A stretch of 64,000 nt of DNA. It comes from Ditylenchus dipsaci (Eukaryota > Nematoda > Chromadorea > Rhabditida > Anguinidae). Under the pieces are notes generated by a model that was not told where the DNA came from, did no database searches, and saw only the letters and a list, made by a program, of their open reading frames with translations. The DNA lies in contig SADC01000094.1 of the NCBI GenBank assembly GCA_004194705.1, positions 62,001-126,000 of the forward strand, written 5' to 3'. Position 1 is the first letter of the stretch. Each line of letters opens with the position of its first letter. Positions 55,701 to 63,873 of this stretch are shown here, one piece after another. A program made the translations under genes and the position numbers.

Positions 55701-58700
55701 TGGAAACAGAAAGTAACTGTCAATTTTTGAATTCCGTTTGATACAAAAACATTCAAATATACAATTGTTTAAAATTGGCCATACCTGAAACACCCGTCAA
55801 AAACATTAAATCTCCCGTCAAATTTTTAAAACTTCTTGTTCTAGGTGTATACTTTTCATATTTTTTTTGCATTAGCATGTAACCCTGAATTTCTAGTTTC
55901 TGATTAGCTATCAACTAGCTTGATACAATTTCGAAAAGTGGTAGAACAATTCATTTGAAAAAAAGTTGTAGTTTTGAAAAACTCAATTTTTCTCCCGTTT
56001 TTCAAAACTGTATCAAGCTAGTTAATACCTTCTCAGAAACTAGAGATTCAGGGCTACATGCTAATTGAAAAAAATAAAAAATTTGAAAAGTATACACCGA
56101 GAACGAGAACTTTTAAAATTTGACGGGAGATTTAATGATTTTAACGGGGCATAAACTGATTTGGTTTGCGAAAAGGCTGAAATATGCCACGAAAAAGATT
56201 ATTTCTGCCACGAAAAATGACATACCACGAAAAAGCGGAAATGTGCCACGAAAAAGCTGAAATGTACACGAAAAAGCTGAAATGTGCCACGAAAAAAATT
56301 ATTTATGCCTTTTTCTGTCCAAGACCAACCAAATTTTGCAATATTTTGCAAGAATTCAAATTTTTTAGTCATGAAATAACTTGGATCCCTCAGAATCCAC
56401 CCCGGAATGAACAGAAGCCCCTGAAGTTGGTTTATTGGGGGTTTACTACAGGGGGAGTAAACTTTTGCGAAAATTCGATTGGGCGGGTCAGAATTCCGGT
56501 CCGACCGGCTTAATCGCTCAGAACCCAGGTTTATGGTGGTTTTGAGTGGTTCAGGGTGGAATTCTGAGTGATTCAGCCGATCGGACCGGGATTCTGACCC
56601 GCCCAATCGAATTTTCGCAAAAAGTTTACTCCCCTTTAGTAAACCCCAAAAACCAACTTTCAGGGGCTTCTGGCCATTCCTGGGTGGGATTCTGAGGTGT
56701 CCAAGTTATTTCATGATTAAAAAATTTGAATTCTTGCAAAATATTGCAAAATTTGGTTGGTCTTGGACAGAAAAAGGCATAAATAATTTTTTTCGTGGCA
56801 CTTTTTAGCTTTTTCGTGGTAGATTTCAGCTTTTTCGTGGCACATTTCCGCTTTTTCGTGGTATGTCGTTTTTCGTGGCAGAAATAATCTTTTTCGTGGC
56901 ATATTTCAGCCTTTTCGCAAACCAAATCAGTATGAGCCTTTAACTAGAGATGGGAACAAACAATATATTGGTATTGGGATATTGGGGTATTGGGTCGAAT
57001 AAAGGCGTTAATATTGGTATTGGGATATTGGTTGGTGACTTTCGAAAATATTGGTATTGGTATTGGGTTTGACAAGATATTGGGTGCTAAATAATGAAAT
57101 TTTTCCAATGGAAATTTCAAATTTTCATTCATATTTTCTCATTTTTTGGCCTAAGGAATGACATTAAACAATTTTATTTATTATTATTTCATTGATTCAC
57201 TCAAATTTTTGTTTCTTTATGCCAAAAATCAGTTCCAGTGTGATACTTAATCGATATTGGGCTGAATTAGAGACTTTTTTAAATATTTTGGTGAAAAAAT
57301 AGACTTTTGAAAAAATATTGATATTGGGCAATATATTGGGGTCCACATCTCTGAAATATTGGTATTGGTATTGGGTCTAGAGAGGGCCAAAAAATATTGG
57401 TATTGGTATTGGGCAAACGCAAATGCCCATCTCTACTTTTAACGGGTGTTCTTGATTTGATCCTTTAAAATTCAAATGTTTTTTTGTCTCGAACGGAATT
57501 TAAAATTTGACAGTTAAGCCGCGTTCCCAATGAGTGCAATGTAAAGTGCGATGTAAATTGCAAAAAACGGCTGTGGATTTTTTTCTCGCCGAACTTTTTT
57601 TTCTGTTGGCACCATTTTATAGCTGAGATGCAGGGCTACGCAATAAAAAGAATTTCAGCCACATGTCGCTGTAATTTTTTGATAAAAATGCGTTTATTTG
57701 CACTCTACATCGCACTCTACATTGCACTCATTTAGTGAGATGTAGAGTGCAATGTAGAGTGCAAATAAACGCATTTTTATCAGGACTTTTTCAGCGATAT
57801 GTGGCTGGAAAATTTTTTATTTTGTAGCCCTGAATCTCAGCTACAAAATGGTGCCAACAGAAAAGAAGGTTCGGCCGAGAAAAAAATCTACAGCCGTTCC
57901 CGCCTAAACAAGTCAAAAAAAAATCGCTCACTCATTGGGGACTTAGCTTTACCTTCTGTTTCCAAGAAAAGTTTCTCAAGTAAATCGACCATGCTGAACA
58001 TGAATCTGGTGTCAGAATTGCATGTTAGCATTTTTTACGCCAAACTTTATTTTAAGATACTTTTTCGGGCTCTTTTTTACTTTTGCTAGACAGTCCAAAA
58101 GCTCATTTTATTTGACATGAACGCACTTTCTGGTGCCATTTTTTATGCTGATTCTGAATCTGTAATCTGTTTTATGGTTACATGCATCTGCGCAGAAATT
58201 TCTTTTGCTTTTTGTAAAGATGTGAGTTAAAAAAAACAGCCTTAATTGATTCTTTTGAATTTTTACCCATGATAATTTTTGCGAATGTAGGAATACTACA
58301 TACCGCTAGAAAGTTCAGATAAAGGGCTTTCTAATGAGCATGATAAAAAAAGCTGAGCTACATAAATTCACTGCTCAGCAGCCTTAAGAAAAAAACTATC
58401 CATTTTTTAATGAGTCGCTGTGAGAATTGGCATAATTAAGGGCGTTGCACTTATGCTTGGAGATCTGATTTTGTGATATGAGTACTCAGCAGATCCTAAA
58501 ACCCTTATACAAACAATTATTACAGTAAGGAATTCCCTTGTTAACTAGTTTTTTTAGCAAGCCATGCAAGTGGTGGGCATTTCCGACCATAACCAACTTC
58601 AAATTCTTCAGCTGGTCTCAGCTATTCTTCACATAGGCAACATCTCCTTCTCCGAGCACCAAAACTATGCTTGTGTCAGGAGTGACGACTGTAACGTTTC

Positions 58701-58976
58701 CATTAGTTTTATCACATACCTGATTCCCGTGGTTTCAGACCTTCAATTTCCTGCCTACTTACTCGGCTTGACTGCTGAGGCTATCAAAGTATGCGTTTTT
58801 TAAGATTGTGGTTCAAGATCCAGGTTTATTCCAGGAGAAAATCACCACCAGGAAACTAGAGTCCAAGTGGGGCAAAGAAAAAGAAGAAATAGACGTGCAG
58901 TTGAATGTAGAACAAGCTGTGTACACCAGAGATGCCTGGGTCAAGGCTATGTACTCCAAGCTGTTCGACTTTTTGG
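46764..58976 (+). CDS. MYO1E-like: class I myosin (long-tailed, MYO1E/F type) motor domain, partial, two frame problems
   Basis: Actin-based motor; exons 46764-46892, 46944-47085, 47139-47268, 50408-50526, 50572-50709, 54730-54833, 58558-58690, 58739-58788, 58835-58976, then a GT donor with the rest beyond the window. In order: FHWQS...[29 protein letters not shown]-loop GESGAGKT; switch [108 protein letters not shown]. These match class I myosins of the MYO1E/F (worm hum-1) group as known. Small introns are 45-53 nt; three of 3.1, 4.0 and 3.7 kb are packed with transposons. Oddities: a CT insertion (CTCTCT, 47062-47067) shifts the frame before ADDMYR; the exon ending EIIF has no in-frame GT donor; usually invariant positions differ (YMDD-type site is LAAK, NAKT is NAAT). 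Either a young pseudogene, assembly indels or a diverged gene. Confidence 0.85.
47604..48563. mobile_element. hAT-type element with TCGTCCTCGTACTTCG words
   Basis: 8-bp duplication CTGATAGG at 47596-47603 and 48564-48571. Ends CAGTGTTGGAAAT and (inverse) CAGTGTTGGGAAC. Subterminal arrays of tcgtcctcgtacttcg on the left are mirrored by gtacgaggacgag words on the right. It lies in the 3.1-kb myosin intron and carries a nested CCGTATTT element. No intact transposase. Confidence 0.8.
47915..48083. mobile_element. CCGTATTT-type foldback, copy 7, nested in a hAT element
   Basis: taccgtatatcttctaataa and ttattagaagatatacggta, TA-flanked; inner ggtggggccttatt words as in 45362-45519, with one duplicated ggccttatta word. 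Confidence 0.75.
48655..48790. repeat. GC-hairpin family copy lacking the hairpin
   Basis: gagatgcgcacacccacata, cactcgaaagtgactctgga, catgcataccagagttta and tattcaaaactatgttcaac in order, collinear with 37555-37680. Confidence 0.6.
49298..49800. repeat. element bounded by TCCAAAGGGTAGTTACAG
   Basis: tccaaagggtagttacag occurs at 49304-49321 and 49783-49800 in the same orientation, with ttttggggtcaactttt/aaaagttgaccccgac inverse text between. Contains 49752-49784, a near-identical copy of the 3' part of the myosin intron 50527-50571. Confidence 0.45.
49855..50090. repeat. foldback of about 230 bp
   Basis: Arms tcagctacatttactttt, gcacaaaaaaatcgggttaa, atatgggccggttgatcact mirrored by agtgatcgaccagcccatat, ttaacccgatttttttgt, aaaagcaaatgtagttga. 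Confidence 0.7.
50923..51679. mobile_element. mini-hAT with BED-finger gene, GAACCGGGTACC words
   Basis: 757 bp, 8-bp duplication GTAGAAAT at 50915-50922 and 51680-51687. Ends TAGGGTTGGACGCGGTCGGG are identical inverted repeats. Subterminal gaaccgggtacc words at both ends. Encodes a truncated protein (next entry). Sits in the 4.0-kb myosin intron. Confidence 0.9.
51148..51650 (+). CDS. BED zinc-finger N-terminal fragment of a hAT transposase
   Basis: Exon 51148-51351 and exon 51402-51650, phase 0 on both sides of a 50-nt GTAATA...TTTAG intron. The start is [12 protein letters not shown]; an upstream ATG at 51115 is also in frame. The BED finger is intact: W9, C25 and C28 in RCLKCRDL, H46 and H52 in IKHLQKKGH, a DNA-binding fold known at the N-terminus of hAT transposases. 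The second exon reads [19 protein letters not shown] and [15 protein letters not shown], as expected for the start of a hAT transposase, then runs into the element's own terminal words and stops. The catalytic RNase-H-like and dimerisation parts are absent, so it cannot cut DNA but could still bind ends. Confidence 0.75.
51759..52179. mobile_element. CAGTC-type foldback, 421 bp
   Basis: TA at 51757-51758 and 52180-52181. Arms CAGTCAAACCTCTCTACTAT..., gggtccgacactttttttaa, cagtctggtcccaaatatcg pair with the right half; the turn-over is near 51960. Confidence 0.75.
52225..52780. repeat. foldback with TATGCCGGATTATTGCA arms
   Basis: gtatgccggattattgcaca and atttacgatacgctga at left, tcagcgtatctcaaatac and tgcaataatccggcatac at right. 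The 105-codon minus-strand frame here is readthrough of one arm. Confidence 0.6.
52810..53360. repeat. repeat shared with 63240-63570
   Basis: aaagggagggggaactttat at 52814 and agccaagattctgggctttc, cagtgctgaaaatgg further on match, in inverse order, 63250-63570. Element boundaries are not clear. Confidence 0.4.
53361..54729. other. rest of the 4.0-kb myosin intron
   Basis: Includes 54065-54325, a diverged TTAA-type element (ttgaacttctgtacggaat, caacttggtttctaacac and inverse), and 54340-54560, related to 6670-6925 (tttctgcc, ctggtcc(c/t)(c/t)gcct words). No exon between 50709 and 54730. Confidence 0.4.
54994..55638. mobile_element. hAT-type element with GTCGAAAGTCGAAAGG words
   Basis: 8-bp duplication TACATAAG at 54986-54993 and 55639-55646. 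Ends TAGGGTTGTCGACTTTCGAC and (inverse) TAGGGCTGTCGACTTTCAAC. A CAGTC element is nested inside. No transposase. Confidence 0.85.
55095..55519. mobile_element. CAGTC-type foldback nested in a hAT element
   Basis: TA then CAGTCGACTCTCGATTTAAG; right aaatcgagagtcgactg followed by ca (mutated TA). Arms pair over about 200 bp with the family cores. Confidence 0.75.
56150..56942. repeat. foldback of GCCACGAAAAAGCTGAAAT words
   Basis: Left 56155-56320 carries about seven words; right 56775-56935 carries the inverse; between them cctgaagttggtt and gattgggcgggtcagaattc are also mirrored. A partial single array occurs at 49110-49200. Open frames on both strands rich in HEKAE repeats are artefacts of the words. 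Confidence 0.7.
56945..57435. mobile_element. hAT-like element with TATTGGTATTGGG words
   Basis: Ends TAGAGATGGG and CCCATCTCTA; flanks CCTTTAAC and CTTTTAAC agree at 7 of 8. Filled with tattggtattggg words at both ends; 57240-57310 is the unrelated centre. Confidence 0.65.
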
Positions 58977-59727
58977 GTGGGTCTAGTAAAATGATTCAAC
59001 TACTACAAAGACAAGAAAAGACCGTAATTTGCAAAGTATACATAATTGTAGGTTAGTCGAGTCAGATACATGCTTCCTAGCAAGTAGACTCGAAATCCGT
59101 AAAATTTCTGGTTTCGAGTCCGGGTATCCGACTTGAAAATACCAGGTATTCGAGTCAAATGATTAAACCCCACAAATTTGTTTATTTTGAAAAATATGCG
59201 ATTAATTAATTGACTGATGGTATAGTGTACACACCTCAATTGTTAGAATTTTTTCCGTGCGGCTTATATCTAAATATCTTATAAGTAACTAACATATAAA
59301 CGACCACTAGACTACCAAATTTGAACCCTGCGTCCACCGGAAAGGTCCAGACAGTTCTGATCAAACTACACAAAAGAATATAAAACCGTGTTTTTTGAAG
59401 TGAAAAAAAGCTATAGTCGTCTGAAATTAACCAAACTTCAGCCTTTCCATATATTTTTCAAAATTTATATACTAGCACAAAAATATTTTTTATATGAAAA
59501 AAAATCTTTAAAATCGGAACATACTATTATAAATTATTATCCTCAATATATTGCAAAATGTCCATATCCACCTTGCTGACAAAAAGGTTTCGACCGAGAA
59601 ACCAAAATAATTCGGCCTTCTGCCGCCCTCATTCGTCAGCCAAAGGCCAATAGCAATTAAACAGGCCACATCACAACCTTAGATACAATAAGGCAGCAAG
59701 GACATTTAAAAAAAACTGATTACAGTG
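58977..59727. other. start of next myosin intron
   Basis: 59050-59170 contains gactcgaa/tcgagtc words with inverse symmetry. No myosin exon (expected next motif DIYGFE) was found from here to the window end. Confidence 0.4.
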
Positions 59728-59816
59728 GAACCTCGTTATAACACACCTCTCGATATAACATACCCTAGGGTCGGCCCTGTCAATAATAAACTCCGTTAGA
59801 TTAACCCGATATAACA

Positions 59817-60069
59817 TACCGTATTTTCTCTAATTATAGACCCGTGTCTATAATTAGAGTTGGGCGATCTTTTCGAACTTCAAGTGGTCTGAAAATTATG
59901 TTTTCATTAACTTTTTGAGCTCTGTAAAAAATGCCTGTTAGATTTTTAAAATTCCTCACAGGCACTTTTTACAGAGCTTCGAAATTTAATGAAAACAGAA
60001 ATTTCAGACCACTTGAAATTTGGGGGGTCTCTAATTAGAGACGGGTCTATAATTAGAGAAAATACGGTA
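59817..60069. mobile_element. CCGTATTT-type foldback, copy 8
   Basis: taccgtattttctctaatta and taattagagaaaatacggta. The TA is duplicated in a host sequence (ataca-TA-cc) whose uninterrupted form appears 50 bp upstream. Arms share ttttcattaa and cctgttagatttttaaaatt text. Confidence 0.75.
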
Positions 60070-60103
60070 CCTCTAGGGTTGGTCCCAAGGGGTTTGTTAT
60101 AAC

Positions 60104-60578
60104 TAGGCTTGGCAACGGGACGGGAATCCCATGGGAATCCCGCAATCTCGATCCCGAAAATTTTAAATATCCCGATCCCGAATCCCGCCGGTCCAAAAGC
60201 CAAATCCCGAATCTCGATCCCGAAAATTTTGAAAATCCCAATCCCGAATCCCGCCGGAACCCGTTAATCATAACAGATACTTATTACATGAGTCTTGTCC
60301 TCTGTGTTATGTGTAGTCTCAAAATGTGTAGTCTAAAATTTTCAATCAGTTCAGTTCAAAAGCCGAACAACTAATTTTCCTCAACAAAGCTCTAGAATAT
60401 CTTAACTTTACTTATTGATCAAAATTCTCCGTGTTGCAATTATGTGTTAAAATAAATTTTTTGAAATATCTAATCGATTAAATCTCGATTGGGATCCCGA
60501 CATTTTTAAGAATCCCGATCCCGAAATTTTTGAAAATCCCGATCCCGAATCCCGCCGGAACACAATCTGCCAAGCCTA
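60104..60578. mobile_element. hAT-type element with GGGATCCCGAAAT words
   Basis: 8-bp duplication GTTATAAC at 60096-60103 and 60579-60586. Ends TAGGCTTGGCAACGGG and (inverse) TAGGCTTGGCAGATTG. Words gatcccgaaaattttgaaaa and aatcccgccgg at both ends; 60270-60470 is an AT-rich centre without transposase. Confidence 0.85.
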
Positions 60579-60848
60579 GTTATAACCAGTCCTGTTCGTT
60601 TGGTTCACTTCAAATTTTGCATGTTTTATTTTATTTTAAACGATTAAATATTTAGTGATTTTTCAAGCACCCGGAAAAAATTTTCCACCTGTTTTGTAGC
60701 TCAGATTCTAAGCTTCAAAGTGGTGGGTCACTTTTGCTGCTTCGCGATGTTTTTTTTGGTTTCGATACCGATTTATATTGAAAAAATGGCCTATTTTTCA
60801 CCCTTTCCATTAGGTTCACTTTTCGGCTATATACTAACTTTTTTGTAC

Positions 60849-62099
60849 CGGTACGTGACAATTCCCTGCCGCGCCAATTCCCTGCCGCGGCCGATTCCCT
60901 GCCGGACAATTCCCTGCCGGACAATTCCCTGCCGGACAGTTCCCTGCCGGACAATTCCCTGCCGGGAAAATCTACTAGTAAAATCATATTCAATTAATAT
61001 CCCAACTAAACAAATTACATTTTTATTGAGAATCAACTAGAACAACAATAACAAACAACTCCTTAAACGAAAACAGAGTAATACAATATAACATTTCAAC
61101 GTACTACTGATCTCCAATGAAGTTCAATTGGAAACGGCGGCGGTCTCATCACGGAACCTTAATAAAAAGAACATAATGAAGATTAAAGATTAAATATAAT
61201 AAAAATGACTCACCAACATAATTCCTCGCGAACCATTCGATCACCGGCTCCAGACTTGGCTCGTGGCTTATTAGGTAATCTTGCAGGTCCCGGAAAGATT
61301 CGTATACGTTAAGCGGCGGAACGAAAGCCAAAGACATTAGCATCCTGGCAGTGAGAGCGAAATTCTCGGCTGGATCTCCATAGCGTCCCATAAATCCCGC
61401 TTCGGCCAGTTGCTTTTTAAAGTTCTTCAGGAGGTGAAAAAAACAGCCATTGATGTCGGAATCTAAGAAAAAATACTATACTCAGCAATATAACTCAACG
61501 TTATAAAATAAAATTAACACAAACCCGGAAATTTCTCTCTCAGTGAGTAAATGGCAGCTTGCTCAAAGTCAACATTGATTGAAGACGGACTCAGGTGTGG
61601 CATCAGCGCACGAAACTGACGTGATTCTGAGAACAAAGAGATCAGGATAAGATGAACAAAAGCAGCAAAAAAGTCAAAAGTACCTGTCGGAGAAACTCTG
61701 CATTGCTAATGGGCCCGATGTTTGATCCCTCGTTGATTTCTGGGATAGCTTGCTCCTCTTCATCGTCCGAATAGATGTTGTCGTTAAGTTCATCCAAAAG
61801 TCTTCCGGCTTCTTCTACTGCATCCATAGTTAGAGCTACTGAAAAGATAAGGAGCATAAGAACTTCTGCAGCAACACATCAAAAACATTGACACAAGACA
61901 TTTTGTTGGGTGCCACCACTTTAGTTTAGGACCCCCCTTTTTGAAATATACAAAACGATAGATTTTCCCGGCAGGGAATTGGCCAGCAGGGAATTGTCCG
62001 GCAGGGAATTGTCCGGCAGGGAATTGTCCGGCAGGGAATTGTCCGGCAGGGAATCGGCCGCGGCAGGGAATTGGCGCGGCAGGGAATCGTCCGTGGCCG
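60849..62099. mobile_element. Mutator-like element (MULE), 1251 bp, tandem-repeat termini
   Basis: 9-bp duplication TTTTTGTAC at 60840-60848 and 62100-62108, the size known for Mutator-like elements. The termini (60849-60973 and 61960-62099) are inverse arrays of a 15-17-bp unit AATTCCCTGCCGGAC: 7 units at left, 8 at right, with unit variants in the same order from each end (GCGCC, GCGGCC, then GGAC). The empty site is preserved in the inverted arm near 63790. Encodes one spliced gene on the minus strand. Confidence 0.9.
61096..61827 (-). CDS. truncated, spliced MULE transposase, 181 aa
   Basis: Exons 61827-61684, 61615-61525, 61462-61214, 61157-61096; introns of 68, 62 and 56 nt, all GT-AG with consistent phases and no stop (546 nt). 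Residues 1-48 are acidic (DELNDNIYSDDEEEQAI). From 49 the protein matches the second half of MULE transposases as known: FRALMPHLSPSS, VDFEQAA with Asp64 as the second catalytic acid, CFFHLL (C85, H88), LMSLAFVPPLNVYE, VIEWFARNYVG, and RPPPFPIELHW near the end, then TGA. The first catalytic Asp region (DGTF-type), the DNA-binding domain and the region of the last catalytic Glu are missing. A catalytically dead protein is expected. An in-frame Met at 61857 would add 10 hydrophobic residues. Confidence 0.8.
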
Positions 62100-62131
62100 T
62101 TTTTGTACGGCTGATTTTTTTGAACATTATA

Positions 62132-63085
62132 CAGGGTGGTCTTTTATAATCTCCCTAGTTTGTTTTGGCCATAACTTTTTGAATTCGTGGTTTTTCGGCG
62201 AGATCTTTTTTTTATCCGAAAGAACTGCTCTGCGCCGAGCGATTGGTACAAACATACTTATAACACTTCATTCGAAACACCAAAAAATAACCAAAACAAA
62301 TCAAAATAACCAAAACAAGAAGTGAGCCTCATCAGAGAAGAGAAGATTGTCGAGAATGTTTGAGACTAAAAAAAAAGGTTCAATAATCAAAAATACAGTC
62401 AAAAGTGCTTAACCTTGAATCAGATTCAACATTGCAATTGAATGTTCCACACGCTTGACTTGGTCGACTGCTTAGATCTCTTGGTGCAACTGCAATTTGT
62501 ACGGATGAAATTTGGCTTCCTTCAGAATCGTCCAGATAGTCGTCTTTGATGGCATTCCTTCCATGTTTGCAATCCAACGCTGACTTGAATGCGGTAGAAC
62601 CTCAAAGAGTTGAACGACCTCGGGTGTTTTCTGTGGCGTCCGCACATAGTGAAAATGAATTTAACAAATCATCAAAAAATCAAAGAAAACCTTGCTTCCA
62701 ATTCGTTTCTTGTTCTTCAGATCGCCCTCTTTAAATTTTGCGTACCACTTCTTGATTGATTTTGCATCCGGAGCTCTTACTCGATGATCGGCTTGATTAG
62801 CTCTCTGTTCACGTCGTTATCTCTGCTGGAAGCTAGATACGCTCTTGCCTCTTCGATAAACCATTCTACGCACTGAGACCGTTGCTGAGGCAAAAAAGAC
62901 ATCTAAAAAGACACATTTTTAAACAAGCCGTAGCTGATTAACAGAATCATGACAAAAATCAAAATTTGGTACCAATCGCTCGGCACAGAGCAGCTCTTTC
63001 GAATAAAAAAAAAATCTCGCCGAAAAACCACGAATTCAAAAAGTTATGGCGAAAACAAACTAGGGAGATTATAAAGACCGCCCTG
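62132..63085. mobile_element. mariner/IS630-like element, 954 bp
   Basis: TA at 62130-62131 and 63086-63087; inverted ends of about 120 bp beginning CAGGGTGGTCTTTTATAATC and (inverse) CAGGGCGGTCTTTATAATCT, then aactttttgaattcgtggtt. Interior is a decayed transposase on the minus strand. The empty TA site is in the right arm of the host foldback. Confidence 0.85.
62310..62902 (-). pseudogene. mariner-like transposase, N-terminal two thirds, frameshifted
   Basis: From MSFLPQQRSQCVEWFIEEAR the frame is lost near 62810 and resumes as RAPDAKSIKKWYAKFKEG (helix-turn-helix part). It continues HYVRTPQKTPEVVQLFE, SKTTIWTILKEAKFHPYKLQ, LHQEI, stop, AVDQVKRVEHSIAML, and ends with LDNLLFSDEAHF, which carries the first catalytic Asp of the DDE/D triad. 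The WTILKEAKFHPYKLQ segment is typical of mariner/IS630-type transposases. The part with the second and third acids is deleted. Confidence 0.75.
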
Positions 63086-63873
63086 TATGTCTTCGGTCGC
63101 AAATATCGTCAGCAATTTTGTCTTTTTAAAATTTTTCTTTGAGTAAATGAATCAATAGAAATTCGATCGATTCACTTGAACTTTCGATGACCTCAAACGA
63201 AAAACTTTAACAACAGAGGCATAGCGTTTTAACTTCTATCTTGTAGCTGCACTATTAAAGGGGGAGGAAACTTTATATACGCATCTTCTAGGGTCTAAGG
63301 TTCAAATCCCTCTAGGTGCACACTTTTTTTTTTATAAAATTCACTGTGATCTAGGGCCAAAAAGTATCGGGAATCGATTGGAAGTATTTTAAGCACTGCT
63401 TTACTGTCAGCAAATGTCCTAATTTTGGGATTTCATTGAAATGACAGCCTTTTGTAAGATGGCATTGAATTAGACATCTTTGGACGTTTTTTAAACCTAG
63501 CTCTAACTAAATATTATTTTTTCTGTTGGATAGTTCAAACGAAAGCCTGGAGCCTCGGCTACATTTTAGCACATGAAATGAGTGGTCATTTTTGGTTTTC
63601 ATGAAAATTGAATAAAATAGAAATAAATAAAAGAATTAAAATACACCAAGTGAATCGATCGAATTTCTATTTATTCACTTACTCAAAAGAAAATTTAAAA
63701 TGACAAAATTGCTGACATGTAGAAATATATTTTGTAGCTGACGATATTTGCAACCGAATGATATATAATGTTCAAAAACAGCCGTACAAAAAAATTAGCA
63801 TATAGCCGAAAAGTGAATCGGATGAAAAGGGTCAAAAATAGGCCATTTTTTCAACATAAATCGGTATCAAAAC

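Larger units (their letters stand above)
55650..58490. repeat. interrupted copy of the 26810-28060 foldback in a myosin intron
   Basis: 55660-55740 (accgaattcgtgttcagcat) pairs with 57985-58015; 58030-58470 matches 27380-28010 (tttcgggctcttttttactt, aaagggctttctaatgagca, gggcgttgcacttatg-like). Interrupted by nested foldbacks 55850-56100, 56150-56942, a hAT element and 57520-57960 (tgcactctacatcgcactct arms). Confidence 0.5.
59728..60600. repeat. CAGTGGAACCTCGTTATAAC element with two nested insertions
   Basis: Begins cagtggaacctcgttataac near 59726 with cgatataacatacc and ccctagggtcggccctgt words; continues between and after the nested copies (59817-60069, 60104-60578) as ctctagggttggtcccaagg and gttataaccag. 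The right end was not resolved. Confidence 0.45.

Noticed and set aside
56184..56925. Four overlapping frames rich in CHEKAEM/TKK repeats
   Set aside because: They translate the mirrored GCCACGAAAAAGCTGAAAT words of a foldback, on both strands.
58691..58738. Extra 16-residue insertion in the myosin motor ([16 protein letters not shown])
   Set aside because: The stretch is an in-frame 48-nt intron (GTAACG...TTTCAG); splicing gives [15 protein letters not shown], which fits the family without an insertion.
60715..61040. Frames encoding repeated SGRELSGREL or PCRTIPCRTI
   Set aside because: They translate the terminal arrays of the Mutator-like element, not a gene.
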